Source of the DNA: Acidimicrobiales bacterium
GTDB taxonomy: Bacteria; Actinomycetota; Acidimicrobiia; Acidimicrobiales; DATDAH01
Direction: 5' to 3'
DNA length: 64,000 bases
Assembly (NCBI GenBank): GCA_016794585.1
Contig: JAEUJM010000031.1
Location: 1-64,000 of the forward strand
Both the position numbers and the translations under genes were made by a program. Positions 23,779 through 32,274 of this stretch are shown in pieces; position 1 is the stretch's first letter, and each line of letters opens with the position of its first letter. The notes beneath the pieces are model-generated. The model was not told where the DNA came from and searched no databases. It saw only the letters and a list, made by a program, of their open reading frames with translations.

Positions 23779-25158
23779 TCAGCCGGCGTCGGCGGCGGGG
23801 TCCCGTTCAGCTCGGTGGGCCGCGGCGTCGGGGTCGCGGGGCGGCTGGATGAGGGGCAGGGGGCCGGACGTGGCCGCGTCGAGGATCTCGGCGGCGCCGT
23901 GGGGCACGTGCTCCGGCACCGCGAGCTCGTCGAACTGGTCGAGCGAGCGGACGAAGACCGCCCCGATCGCGATGGCCAGGATCAGGACGGCCACGGCGGT
24001 GAACGTCGTCTGCACCCCGAAGCGGGTGGTGGCCACGCCGACGATCAGGTAGCCGAGCGGGCCGGCGGCGTACTCGGTCGAGGTGATGATGCCGACGATC
24101 CGCCCGCGCATGTGCTCGGGGCTGCGGGCCTGCATGGCCAGGTTCACCAACGGGCCGATCGGGCCGTAGGCGAGGCCGATCAGGAACGAGGCCCCGATCA
24201 TCACCGGGAACGGTGGCAGCACGGCAAGCACCAGGATGAAGGTGGCCGTGAGCACCAGCGCCCCGCGGAACACGGTGGCCCGACGGAGGCGGTCACCCCG
24301 CCAGCTGTAGAGGACCGCGCCGAGGATGCCCCCGAGGCTCATCGCCATCACGATGGCCCCGAGACGGCCGGGCTCGTCGAGCGCCTCGAAGTGCACGGGC
24401 AACAGCACGCCTTCGATGGGCATGTACACCGACACCAGCAGGGCGGAGATGACGGTGATGGCGAGGAGCAGCCCGTCCCGGCGCACGAAGCCGAGGCCCC
24501 TCCGTGTCCCGGCCCAGACCCCCTCGGGGGCGTCGTCGGTGACGACCGGGGCGTCGGCGTGGGGCACGCGCAGCACCGACACGCACGCCGCCGAGAGCAG
24601 GAACCCGACCGTGGTCACCCACATCGCGTCGATGGCGCCCACCCACGCGATCAGAACGCCGCCGACGCCCGGCCCCACGATGAAGGCCACGCCCCAGATG
24701 GCCTCGTGGAGGCCGTTGACCCGCTCGAGGGGCCAACCCGCCCGACCCGCAGCCGCCGGGAGCATCGTCTCGCGGGCGGTGACGCCGGCCGGATCGAAGA
24801 TCGCCCCGATGACCGCGAGCGCCACGAGCCAGCCCAGGTCGAGTCCGATGGTGAGGTCGACGATCGGGATGGCCGCGAGCGACGCGGCCGAGAGCAGATC
24901 GGCCCCGACGGCTGTGCGCTTGCGCCCCAGCCGGTCGACGATCGTCCCCGACAACAGACTCGACACCAGCAGCGGGAGCGCGGTGGCCGCGGCGAGCAGG
25001 CCGGCGGCACTGGCCTCGCCGGTGCGCTCGAGCGCGATCCACGGCAACAGGACGAGGGCGGCGCCGTTGCCTGCGCCGGACAGCAAGGTGGCCGCCTCCA
25101 ACAGCACCAGCGGACGCCGGGTCGTCTTCACCCGCGCGTCGGCCATCACCCCAGTCAA
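23779..25158 (-). CDS. Major facilitator superfamily exporter
   Basis: The 459-residue membrane protein has about twelve hydrophobic segments. It carries the MFS loop 2-3 motif as GTIVDRLGRKRTAVGADL. The C-terminal half contains GLAYGPIGPLVNLAMQ and EHMRGRIVGI, the pattern of the MFS_3/EntS-like drug and siderophore exporters. An acidic C-terminal tail is cytoplasmic. It lies 45 nt downstream of the dioxygenase gene and 88 nt upstream of the merB-like gene. Substrate unknown. Confidence 0.85.
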   Translation of the reverse strand: MTGVMADARVKTTRRPLVLLEAATLLSGAGNGAALVLLPWIALERTGEASAAGLLAAATALPLLVSSLLSGTIVDRLGRKRTAVGADLLSAASLAAIPIVDLTIGLDLGWLVALAVIGAIFDPAGVTARETMLPAAAGRAGWPLERVNGLHEAIWGVAFIVGPGVGGVLIAWVGAIDAMWVTTVGFLLSAACVSVLRVPHADAPVVTDDAPEGVWAGTRRGLGFVRRDGLLLAITVISALLVSVYMPIEGVLLPVHFEALDEPGRLGAIVMAMSLGGILGAVLYSWRGDRLRRATVFRGALVLTATFILVLAVLPPFPVMIGASFLIGLAYGPIGPLVNLAMQARSPEHMRGRIVGIITSTEYAAGPLGYLIVGVATTRFGVQTTFTAVAVLILAIAIGAVFVRSLDQFDELAVPEHVPHGAAEILDAATSGPLPLIQPPRDPDAAAHRAERDPAADAG

Positions 25159-25203
25159 CCGCGCCCGGCACTGCGGGACGCGGTCGATTCGCCCCTCGGG
25201 TGC

Positions 25204-26220
25204 TCAGCCCTCGACGGTGGGGCGGAGGCGGCTGGCCGAGCGGTTGGCCTCCCAGTGGCTGCGGCGGGCGAAGTGTGGCGGTCGACTGGTGAGCTCGTCG
25301 GTCTCCAGCCACAGTCGCTTCAGGTGGCGGACCCGGCCGGTCGGCCGGTCGTCCACGTACGCGGTGCGTCCGTGGAGGACGTGGAAGTTGTTGATGAACT
25401 GGATGTCGCCGGGGCGCAGCTCCATGAGCACGTGGTTGTCCGGATCCTCGGCCATCGTCTCGACCGCCAGCAGGGCCTCTCGCTGGAGGTCGCTCAGGCG
25501 AGGCGCCTCGGGATGGCGCTGGGACGCCCAGATGTAGGGCGGGATGCACCGCACGAACAGGCGCCCGTCCCACTCGGTGAAGACGGGCAGCTCGTAGAAC
25601 GAGGGTCCGCCCGCCGGCTGCTCACCCCGGAAGTCGTAGGGGTACGGCTCGTAGAGGGCGGCGGCGAGGTCGGGGCGCTCCCGGACCAGCCGGTTGTGGA
25701 TGCGCACCGAGCTCGAAACCGCCGAGAGCCCGCCACCCATGCCGTTCTCCAGGCAGAGGAGGCCGACGAGGTCGGCCCCGTCGCAGTGGAAGGGCAGGGC
25801 GATGCCGCCGAGCTCGTTGCCCCGGGCCGTGGGGTCGTCGGGCCGCTTGGCCTGGTCGGTCACGTCGCCGAGCACGTGCCCGTGCCGGTTCTGGGCGAGG
25901 GGCACCCCCAGGTGCAGACCGAGGCCCCAGTAGAGGAGCTCCATCTCGTCCTGGGTGTAGGCCGAGCGATCGATCCCGCGGAGGCGGACGAAGCCCCGGC
26001 CGTCGATCAGCTCGAGCTCGACCGCGGCGAGGCGGTACACGAACCCACCGAGGGGGAAGTCGTCGGCGGACAGCTCGAGGGGATCGGTCGACCGCCGCAT
26101 CGCGTGGCGCAGGGCGGCGTCCAGCTCGCCGAGCTCGTCGGGTGTGAGGTGCACGGTCCAGGTGTCCTCGTCGGCCACGTCGGCCGCCGTCCACTCGCAC
26201 TGCGGCTCGAGGACCCTCAC
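25204..26220 (-). CDS. TauD/TfdA-family Fe(II)/2-oxoglutarate dioxygenase
   Basis: The 338-residue protein (GTG 26220) has the TauD triad: HxD in LPFHCDGADLVGL, the distal His in FHVLHGRTAY, and Arg in RVRHLKRLWL for 2-oxoglutarate. The long N-terminal half with GFVRLRGID and the middle GGLSAVSSSVRIHN match the clavaminate synthase-like arm of the family. Substrate cannot be read from sequence. It is followed on the same strand by the MFS exporter, suggesting production and export of a hydroxylated compound, which is inference. Confidence 0.82.
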   Translation of the reverse strand: MRVLEPQCEWTAADVADEDTWTVHLTPDELGELDAALRHAMRRSTDPLELSADDFPLGGFVYRLAAVELELIDGRGFVRLRGIDRSAYTQDEMELLYWGLGLHLGVPLAQNRHGHVLGDVTDQAKRPDDPTARGNELGGIALPFHCDGADLVGLLCLENGMGGGLSAVSSSVRIHNRLVRERPDLAAALYEPYPYDFRGEQPAGGPSFYELPVFTEWDGRLFVRCIPPYIWASQRHPEAPRLSDLQREALLAVETMAEDPDNHVLMELRPGDIQFINNFHVLHGRTAYVDDRPTGRVRHLKRLWLETDELTSRPPHFARRSHWEANRSASRLRPTVEG

Positions 26221-26409
26221 GACGCGCCGCCGCCATCCACGACGGTGCTCGCCCCGACGACGCGACCATGCTCCATGGATCCCCCTGTCCTCGCAGGCTA
26301 GATCGCCGACGCGCACGGACGGTCGACCGCTCGTCGGCCGCCCCGGGGACTCGGCCTGTGGCTCTGGCTCGGGTTCGGGGGCGGGGTGGACGACCGGCGG
26401 GGCCGGCGA

Positions 26410-27273
26410 TCAGCCGGGCGCGAGCTCGTGGCGGTCGAGGAAGGCGAGGACGGCGTCGGTGAAGGCGTCGTTGCGGTCGCCCGCGACCATGTGGCCGGCG
26501 CCCGAGACGTCCACGAACTCGACCGCGGGGAAGCGAGCGAGGAAGTCCTCGGCCTTCTCTTCGCTGACGAGGTCGCTCATCCGGCCCCGCACCAACAGCA
26601 CCGGGATGTCGGCGGCCATGCGCTCGACCGCGGCGTGCAGGCGGTCGACGTCCATGATCTCCGAGGGCGCCTTGTCGGACGCCGGGTCCATGAAGCGGGG
26701 GTCCCAGTGCCAGTACCAGCGGCCGTCGCGCTCGCGCAGGTTCTTGGCGAGTCCGCTCGGGTCGGCGGGCCGCTCGCGATGGGTGTTGTAGCCGGCCACC
26801 AGGTCGGCGGCCTCCTCGAGCGAGGCGAAGCCCTCGTTGGCCCGCTCAGCCATGAAGGCCCGGATGCGCTCGGCGCCGGCCGGCTCCATGTCCGGGACGA
26901 TGTCGACGAGCACGACGGCCCGGGCGGCACCCGGAACCAGCTCACCGGTGAGGAGCATCGCCGTGAGCCCGCCGAGGGACGCCCCCACGAGCACCGGGCG
27001 CTGGTCGACCGACGCAAGGACGGCCTCCAGGTCCATGGCGAAGGTGGCCAGGCGGTAGTCACCGTCGGGTGACCAGTTCGAGTCGCCGTGACCGCGGGCG
27101 TCGAGGGTGAGGGTGGTCACCCCCCGATCGGCGACGCGGGCGGCGGTCCCACCCCACGAGTGGCGGGTCTGGCCACCGCCGTGGAGGAACACGACCCCGG
27201 GGTCGCCGTCGCCCCCGAAGCGCTCACCGGCGAGGCGCAGCCCCTGATGCCCCTCGAGATCGACCGTGGTCAC
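26410..27273 (-). CDS. Alpha/beta hydrolase
   Basis: The 287-residue protein shows the fold: oxyanion-hole strand VVFLHGGGQTRHSW, nucleophile elbow GASLGG (Ser), cap region, acid in LVRGRMSDLV and the catalytic His in SGAGHMVAGD. This is the MhpC/haloperoxidase-like group, which includes many ester and C-C bond hydrolases. Start GTG 27273 gives VTTVDLEGHQG. Gene spacing of 44 nt to the upstream glutaminase, same strand, suggests a possible joint transcript. Confidence 0.82.
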   Translation of the reverse strand: MTTVDLEGHQGLRLAGERFGGDGDPGVVFLHGGGQTRHSWGGTAARVADRGVTTLTLDARGHGDSNWSPDGDYRLATFAMDLEAVLASVDQRPVLVGASLGGLTAMLLTGELVPGAARAVVLVDIVPDMEPAGAERIRAFMAERANEGFASLEEAADLVAGYNTHRERPADPSGLAKNLRERDGRWYWHWDPRFMDPASDKAPSEIMDVDRLHAAVERMAADIPVLLVRGRMSDLVSEEKAEDFLARFPAVEFVDVSGAGHMVAGDRNDAFTDAVLAFLDRHELAPG

Positions 27274-27317
27274 GGCGCCATCATGGCTCCCCGCACCGTG
27301 CGCCCGTCCACGACCCG

Positions 27318-28343
27318 TCACGATTCCCGCGCCGTGTCGAGGGGGCGGTAGGTGGAGGCGAAGAGGTTGAGCCCGAGGGTGTCCGAGAGGTGGGCCGTGG
27401 CGAGACGACCGCGGACGGAGTTTCCGGCGGGATCGAGCAGCGGCGAGAACGCGGCGAGTCCACCCTTGCCCGGGGAGATCGTCACCATCCCGCCACTGAC
27501 CCCGCTCTTGCCGGGCAGGCCGATGTCGTAGAGCCAGTCGCCGGTCCGCTCGTAGAGCCCGGCGGTCGCGAGCACGGCGAGCACCCGCCGGCAGATCGCC
27601 GGGTCGATCACCGCCTCCCCCGTCATCGGGTTCACGCCGCCGTCGGCCAGCGTGGCGGCCATGACCGCGAGGTCCGTGGCGGTCACCAGGATCGAGCACT
27701 GCCTCGTGTAGCGGTCCGTCGCCTCGTCAGGGTCGCAGTAGATGCGGTCGTAGCCCGCCAGGAGGTGCGCCGTCCCGCGGTTGCGCTGGTTCGTGGCCTG
27801 CTCGGACGCGAACACCTCCTCGTCCACCGCCAGCTCCCGGCCGGCGAAGGCCGAGAGCCCCCGGCGGACGAACTCCCAGCATTCGTCAGGGCCCTCGCCG
27901 GGCACCAGGCTCGCGGTCGCGAGTGCTCCGGCGTTCACCATCGGGTTCGTGATGCCGTCCGCACCCAGCTCGACCGCGACGACCGAGTCGAAGGGGAGGC
28001 CTGTGGCGTTCACGCCCAACCGCTGCCTGGCCGCGTCGTGGCCGATCGCGTCGCAGACCAACGCGAACACGAACGGCTTCGAGACGCTTTGGATCGAGAA
28101 CTCCCTTTGGGCGTCACCGACGGCCGAGACCCCACCAGCGACGCCTGCGATCGCCAGCCCGAACCACTCCGGCGAGGCGGACGCGAGGGCCGGGATGTAG
28201 GTGGCGATGGTTCCCTCGTCGACCCCGCGGAACCGCTCGTACGCCTCGCGCATCCGTCGGTCGACGAGCTCGCGCGGAGGCAGCTCGCCGGTCGACACCA
28301 CGATCGGCAGGGCTCCGTCATCGGCATCGGCATCGGCGCTCAT
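27318..28343 (-). CDS. glsA: Glutaminase (serine beta-lactamase-like fold)
   Basis: The 341-residue protein is collinear with GlsA: SIQSVSKPFVFALV holds the catalytic S-x-x-K, and NPMVNAGALAT, ASEQATNQRNRGTAHLL, TRQCSILVTATDLAVMAATLADGG and LPGKSGVSGG follow in order. It hydrolyses glutamine to glutamate and ammonia in the cytoplasm. It is divergent from the Anbu gene across 74 bp. The C-terminal extra domain seen in some GlsA proteins is missing. Confidence 0.93.
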   Translation of the reverse strand: MSADADADDGALPIVVSTGELPPRELVDRRMREAYERFRGVDEGTIATYIPALASASPEWFGLAIAGVAGGVSAVGDAQREFSIQSVSKPFVFALVCDAIGHDAARQRLGVNATGLPFDSVVAVELGADGITNPMVNAGALATASLVPGEGPDECWEFVRRGLSAFAGRELAVDEEVFASEQATNQRNRGTAHLLAGYDRIYCDPDEATDRYTRQCSILVTATDLAVMAATLADGGVNPMTGEAVIDPAICRRVLAVLATAGLYERTGDWLYDIGLPGKSGVSGGMVTISPGKGGLAAFSPLLDPAGNSVRGRLATAHLSDTLGLNLFASTYRPLDTARES

Positions 28344-28417
28344 GGTTCGTCCTCTGGAGTGGTCCCGGTCGGGGAACAGCCTCCTACAGTTTCCGCACCC
28401 GCCCCTGGAGGACCACC

Positions 28418-29161
28418 GTGACCTACTGCCTGTCGATGCGCATGGACGACGGTCTCGTCTTCCTGTCCGATTCGCGCACGAACGCCGGCGTGGACAACGT
28501 CAGCATCTACCGCAAGCTCTTCGTCTTCCACCCTGCGCCGGACCGAACCATCGTGATCCAGTCGGCGGGCAACCTGGCCACCACCCAGGAGGTCATGGAT
28601 CGAATCGAGCGGGATCTCGCCACGCCGGACGCCACCGCGTCCCTGTCGACCGGTGGCAGCCTCGCCGACGCCGCGCTCTACGTCGGCCGCCTCAGCGTGG
28701 AGGTGGCCGACTCCCATCGGGCGGCGCTCGCCGAGTCCGGCGCTGACGGCACGTCGACGTTCCTCGTCGGCGGACAGATCGAGGACCAACCGCCGGACAT
28801 CCTGCTCGTGTACCCCGAGGGGAACTACATCCGGGCGTCGGACGACCGGCCGTTCCTGCAGATCGGCGAGACGAAGTACGGCAAGTTCCTGCTCGAGCTC
28901 GCCACCCGTGCCCACCTCCCGATCCTCGGCGCCGCGAAGGTCGCGCTCAGCTCGATGGTCAGCACTGCGGACGCCAACCTGTCCGTGGGTCCGCCCTACG
29001 ACCTCGGCATCTACCGGCCCGCCACCCACCAGATCGAACACGTGCGCATCGCTGCGGACTCGCCCTACCTGGCCCGCCTCCAGGGGGTTTGGAACCGGCA
29101 CCTGACCGCCGCCCTCGATGAGTTGCCCATGGTCGAGCCCGGCGACCTCCAGTTCCTCTGA
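28418..29161 (+). CDS. Anbu, ancestral proteasome-like peptidase subunit
   Basis: The 247-residue protein begins MTYCLSMRMDDGLVFLSDSRTNAGVDN, so removal of Met exposes Thr as N-terminal nucleophile, as in proteasome beta subunits. SDSRTNAGVDNxSxYRK is characteristic of Anbu, with the catalytic Lys in YRKL. Anbu forms open ring or lock-washer assemblies. Bacterial anbu usually sits with a transglutaminase, an alpha-E protein and an ATP-grasp gene; none is here, and the neighbour is a glutaminase. GGAGG lies eight bases before the GTG start. Confidence 0.87.
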   Translation: MTYCLSMRMDDGLVFLSDSRTNAGVDNVSIYRKLFVFHPAPDRTIVIQSAGNLATTQEVMDRIERDLATPDATASLSTGGSLADAALYVGRLSVEVADSHRAALAESGADGTSTFLVGGQIEDQPPDILLVYPEGNYIRASDDRPFLQIGETKYGKFLLELATRAHLPILGAAKVALSSMVSTADANLSVGPPYDLGIYRPATHQIEHVRIAADSPYLARLQGVWNRHLTAALDELPMVEPGDLQFL

Positions 29162-29242
29162 CGCGTCAGAACCTGCTGCCCTGCTCGACCGCCGCGCCCA
29201 GGCCGTCTCTCGCCCCCAGCGTGGCGGCACCCGGACGACCGT

Positions 29243-30466
29243 TCAGGCGGGGGTGAGGACCAGGGGGAGGCCCGCGAAGCGGCGGAGGAAGATGCTCGGG
29301 CGGCGGGTCGCGGGATCGTCGGGGACGGGCGCGATCGACGCGGTGCGGGCCAGGAGCTGCTCGATGGCGAGGCGGGCTTCGAGGCGGGCGATGGGCGCAC
29401 CGATGCAGAAGTGCATCCCCTTGCCGAAGGCGTAGTGCGGTGGCTGTGGCCCTTCAGGCGACGTCGGCGCGCCAGGCGCCGGCCGGTTGGCCGCCGCCCA
29501 CATCAACAGGACCCGGCTGCCGGCCGCGATGGCCACACCTCCGAGCTCGGTGTCCGCCGGCGCGTGGCGGTAGTGGAACTGGAACGGGCCGTCGTCGCGC
29601 AGCGTGTCCTCGAGGAACTCGGCGATCATCTGCGGGTCGGCGCGGAGCTGAGCCTGGAGACCCTCGTCGCGGGCGAGGCGCTCGCACGCCGTCGCGATGA
29701 GGGTGGCGGTCGTCTCGGAGCCCGCCGACACGAGGATGAGCAGGATGTTCTTGACCTCGTCCCCGGTGATCTCGCCGGCGGCGATGTCGGCGCCGAAGAC
29801 CCCGAGCAGCCCCGGACGTTCGTCGGGCGGGAGGGCGAGGGCCCGGTCGAGCTCCTCGTGCACGATGATGCCGAGCTCGAAGGCCGCCACCGACGCGGCG
29901 TCGGTGCCGTCGCTCGTGGTCACCCCGTCGAGCAATTCACCCGTGCGCACGACGAGGTCGGACAGCCGTGGCCAGAGGTGGTCCGGCAGGCCGATGAGCC
30001 GGCACACCACCCGGGTCGCCACGGCGTCGCCGAAGCCGGCCACGGCGTCGACCGGCCCGGTCCCCAGCATCGGAGTGAGCTGCTCGTCGACGATGCGCTC
30101 GATGTCGGGGGTCAGCGCCGCCACCGCGGCCGGGCTCAGGTGCTGCTGGAGGAGCCGCCGGTGCCGGGTGTGGATCGGCGGGTCGGCGGTGGCCAGCACG
30201 TGCATCGGGTCACCGAACGGGAGCAGCCCGTAGGGCTCGGTACCGCCGGTCCCGTCGCTGCGCAAGAGCGTGACCAGGTTCGAGGAGAGGTCGTCGGGCC
30301 GGCCCACCGCCTCGCGGATGAGTCCCGGGTCGGACACGAGGAAGGTGTCCTGGCCGGGCACCTGCCACACCGGCGCCTCCCGCCGCAGCTGGTCGTACAG
30401 CGGGCGGGGGTCGGCCAGCACCGCCGGCGAGAGCAGCAGCCCCGGGTCCGTGAGGTCGAACGCCAT
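29243..30466 (-). CDS. Cytochrome P450
   Basis: The 407-residue protein has the I-helix VSAGSETTATL and heme-binding loop FGKGMHFCIGAPIARLEARL, with the Cys thiolate. The K-helix E-x-x-R is D-T-L-R here (LEDTLRDD), so Glu is replaced by Asp. It is soluble and bacterial class I, needing ferredoxin and reductase from elsewhere. It is the last gene of the five-gene leftward operon and starts 10 nt after the alcohol dehydrogenase. Substrate unknown. Confidence 0.87.
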   Translation of the reverse strand: MAFDLTDPGLLLSPAVLADPRPLYDQLRREAPVWQVPGQDTFLVSDPGLIREAVGRPDDLSSNLVTLLRSDGTGGTEPYGLLPFGDPMHVLATADPPIHTRHRRLLQQHLSPAAVAALTPDIERIVDEQLTPMLGTGPVDAVAGFGDAVATRVVCRLIGLPDHLWPRLSDLVVRTGELLDGVTTSDGTDAASVAAFELGIIVHEELDRALALPPDERPGLLGVFGADIAAGEITGDEVKNILLILVSAGSETTATLIATACERLARDEGLQAQLRADPQMIAEFLEDTLRDDGPFQFHYRHAPADTELGGVAIAAGSRVLLMWAAANRPAPGAPTSPEGPQPPHYAFGKGMHFCIGAPIARLEARLAIEQLLARTASIAPVPDDPATRRPSIFLRRFAGLPLVLTPA

Positions 30467-30476
30467 GCCGCTCGAC

Positions 30477-31490
30477 TCAGAACTGGGAGGGGTCGACGGT
30501 GACGAGGACCTTGCCGCAGTCCTTCGATCCCTCGAGCGTGCCGAGGGCGGCGTCGACGTCGTCCAACGCGAAGCGGTGGGTGAGCAGCGGCGCGAGGTCG
30601 CGGCGGGCGAGCAGGTCGATCGAGTCGGCGAACCGCGGCGGGTACTCCATCGACCCCCGCAAGGTCAGCTCCTTCATCAGCACCAGCAGGAAGCTCGTCG
30701 GCACCGGGGCGTAGTGGAGCGCGACGACCGAGAGGCGGGCGCCGACGGCGGCGTGGTCGATCACGTCCGTGATGACCCGGTCCACGCCCGATGCCTCGAT
30801 GAAGGCGGCGGTGGCGGGCGTCGGGCCGAACAGGAACGGGGAGGTGCCGTGCAGCTCGGCGAGCTCGCCCCACACATCGGTCGCCATCGGGTCGAGGGCG
30901 GCCTGGGCACCGAGGCCGAGGGCCAGCTCGCGCCGGGTGGCGCTGGGCTCGACCGCCACCACCTTCTCGTGGCCGCGGTCGACGAGGGTGGCGATGGCGG
31001 CGAGCCCGATGGGGCCGCAGCCGAACACCGCGACTCCGTCGCCCGGGCGCACGTCGGCCTGGTCGGCGGCGTGCATCCCCACGGCCAACGGCTCGGCGAA
31101 GGCGGCCACGTCGAGCGCGAGGTCGTCGGGCACGGGGTGCAGGAAGCGGTCGGCCTGCGGCACGAGCAGCAACGGGGTGAGCCCGCCCATCGGCGCGCCG
31201 CCGCCGATGCGGCCGGCGTCCTCGCTGCCGGGCTGCACGACGACCCGGTCGCCCACACGAGCGCCCGTGACCTCGGGGCCGACCCACTCGACGGTCCCCG
31301 CCATCTCGTGGCCGAGGCACAGCGGCTCGGGGCCGGGGCCGGCCATGCCGCCGAGGCGGATGTAGCTGAGGTCGCTGCCGCAGATCCCGCAGGCCGCCAC
31401 CTTCACGAGCGCGTCCCGGGGCCCGGGTTCGGGCTCGGGCACGTCGTCGAGACGGACGTCGCCGGGACCGTGGACTCGCACCTGTCGCAT
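30477..31490 (-). CDS. Zinc-binding alcohol dehydrogenase (MDR superfamily)
   Basis: The 337-residue protein has catalytic zinc ligands in GICGSDLSY and LGHEMAGTVE, and a Rossmann motif VFGCGPIGLAA. The four-Cys structural zinc lobe is missing: where it should lie, the sequence is VVVQPGSEDAGRIGGG. It is coupled to the P450 (10 nt) and the SDR (25 nt). The role may be oxidation of an alcohol produced by the P450 or released by a sulfatase-like step; this is inference. Confidence 0.87.
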   Translation of the reverse strand: MRQVRVHGPGDVRLDDVPEPEPGPRDALVKVAACGICGSDLSYIRLGGMAGPGPEPLCLGHEMAGTVEWVGPEVTGARVGDRVVVQPGSEDAGRIGGGAPMGGLTPLLLVPQADRFLHPVPDDLALDVAAFAEPLAVGMHAADQADVRPGDGVAVFGCGPIGLAAIATLVDRGHEKVVAVEPSATRRELALGLGAQAALDPMATDVWGELAELHGTSPFLFGPTPATAAFIEASGVDRVITDVIDHAAVGARLSVVALHYAPVPTSFLLVLMKELTLRGSMEYPPRFADSIDLLARRDLAPLLTHRFALDDVDAALGTLEGSKDCGKVLVTVDPSQF

Positions 31491-31515
31491 GTGTTCGCTC
31501 CTCGTCCTTGGGCTC

Positions 31516-32274
31516 TCAGCTCGCCAGGTACCCGCCGTCGACGGCGAGGGTCGTGCCGGTGGTGTACGCCGACGCCGCGCTGGACAGGAAGAGGACGGCG
31601 GCGGCGATCTCCTCGGGAGTGCCGGTGCGCCCCATCGGGATGCGGGCCAGCTCGGCGTCCATGATCTCGGGGAACGCCGCCATCGGGGCGGTCATCGGGG
31701 TGTCGATGAGTCCGGGGGCCACGGCGTTGACCCGCACCCCCCGCGTCGCCCAGCGGCGGGCGAGGTTGGCGGTCAGGGTGACGATGGCGGCCTTGGCCGA
31801 GCCGTAGCCCGGGACGATGTCGGTCGAGCGGAACGCGGTCATCGACGCGAGGTTCACGACGCTGGCGCCACCGGGGTGCTCGCTCGCGAACAGCAGCTTG
31901 CGTAGCCCGGTGGTGAGACGTTGGGGGCCGACGAGGTTGAGCTCGATCGCGGCGGCGAATCCCTCGGCGGTCCACTCGTCCAGCCCGCCCGGCAGGTTGG
32001 CGCCGGCGTTGTTGACGAGCACGTCGATCGGGCCGCTCCCGGTGAGATCCTCGACGAGTGCGTCCACGGACGCGGGGTCGGCGACGTCGAGCTGGTGGTA
32101 CCCGAAGCCGGACAGGTCGGTGTCGTACTCCCCCGGCCCCGAGCGGGTGCCCGTGACGGTCACGTCGGCGCCCACCGCGGCGAACGCGGTCGCCACCGCG
32201 TGGCCGATGCCGCTCGTCCCGCCGGTGACGAGCACCCGGGCGCCGGTGAAGTCGAAGGTGACGGTGGCGGCCAT
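31516..32274 (-). CDS. Short-chain dehydrogenase/reductase
   Basis: The 252-residue protein has TGGTSGIGHAVA for cofactor binding, NNAGANLPGG, active-site Ser in VNLASMTAF, and Tyr-Lys in PGYGSAKAAI, finishing with AVDGGYLAS. It is a classical SDR. Its ATG overlaps the TGA of the upstream MBL gene by one base (TGATG), showing tight coupling. Confidence 0.9.
   Translation of the reverse strand: MAATVTFDFTGARVLVTGGTSGIGHAVATAFAAVGADVTVTGTRSGPGEYDTDLSGFGYHQLDVADPASVDALVEDLTGSGPIDVLVNNAGANLPGGLDEWTAEGFAAAIELNLVGPQRLTTGLRKLLFASEHPGGASVVNLASMTAFRSTDIVPGYGSAKAAIVTLTANLARRWATRGVRVNAVAPGLIDTPMTAPMAAFPEIMDAELARIPMGRTGTPEEIAAAVLFLSSAASAYTTGTTLAVDGGYLAS

Noticed and set aside
23656-26301. An 881-codon plus-strand frame over the MFS and dioxygenase genes
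   Set aside because: It is His/Arg/Gly-rich shadow; both minus-strand genes have full family motifs.
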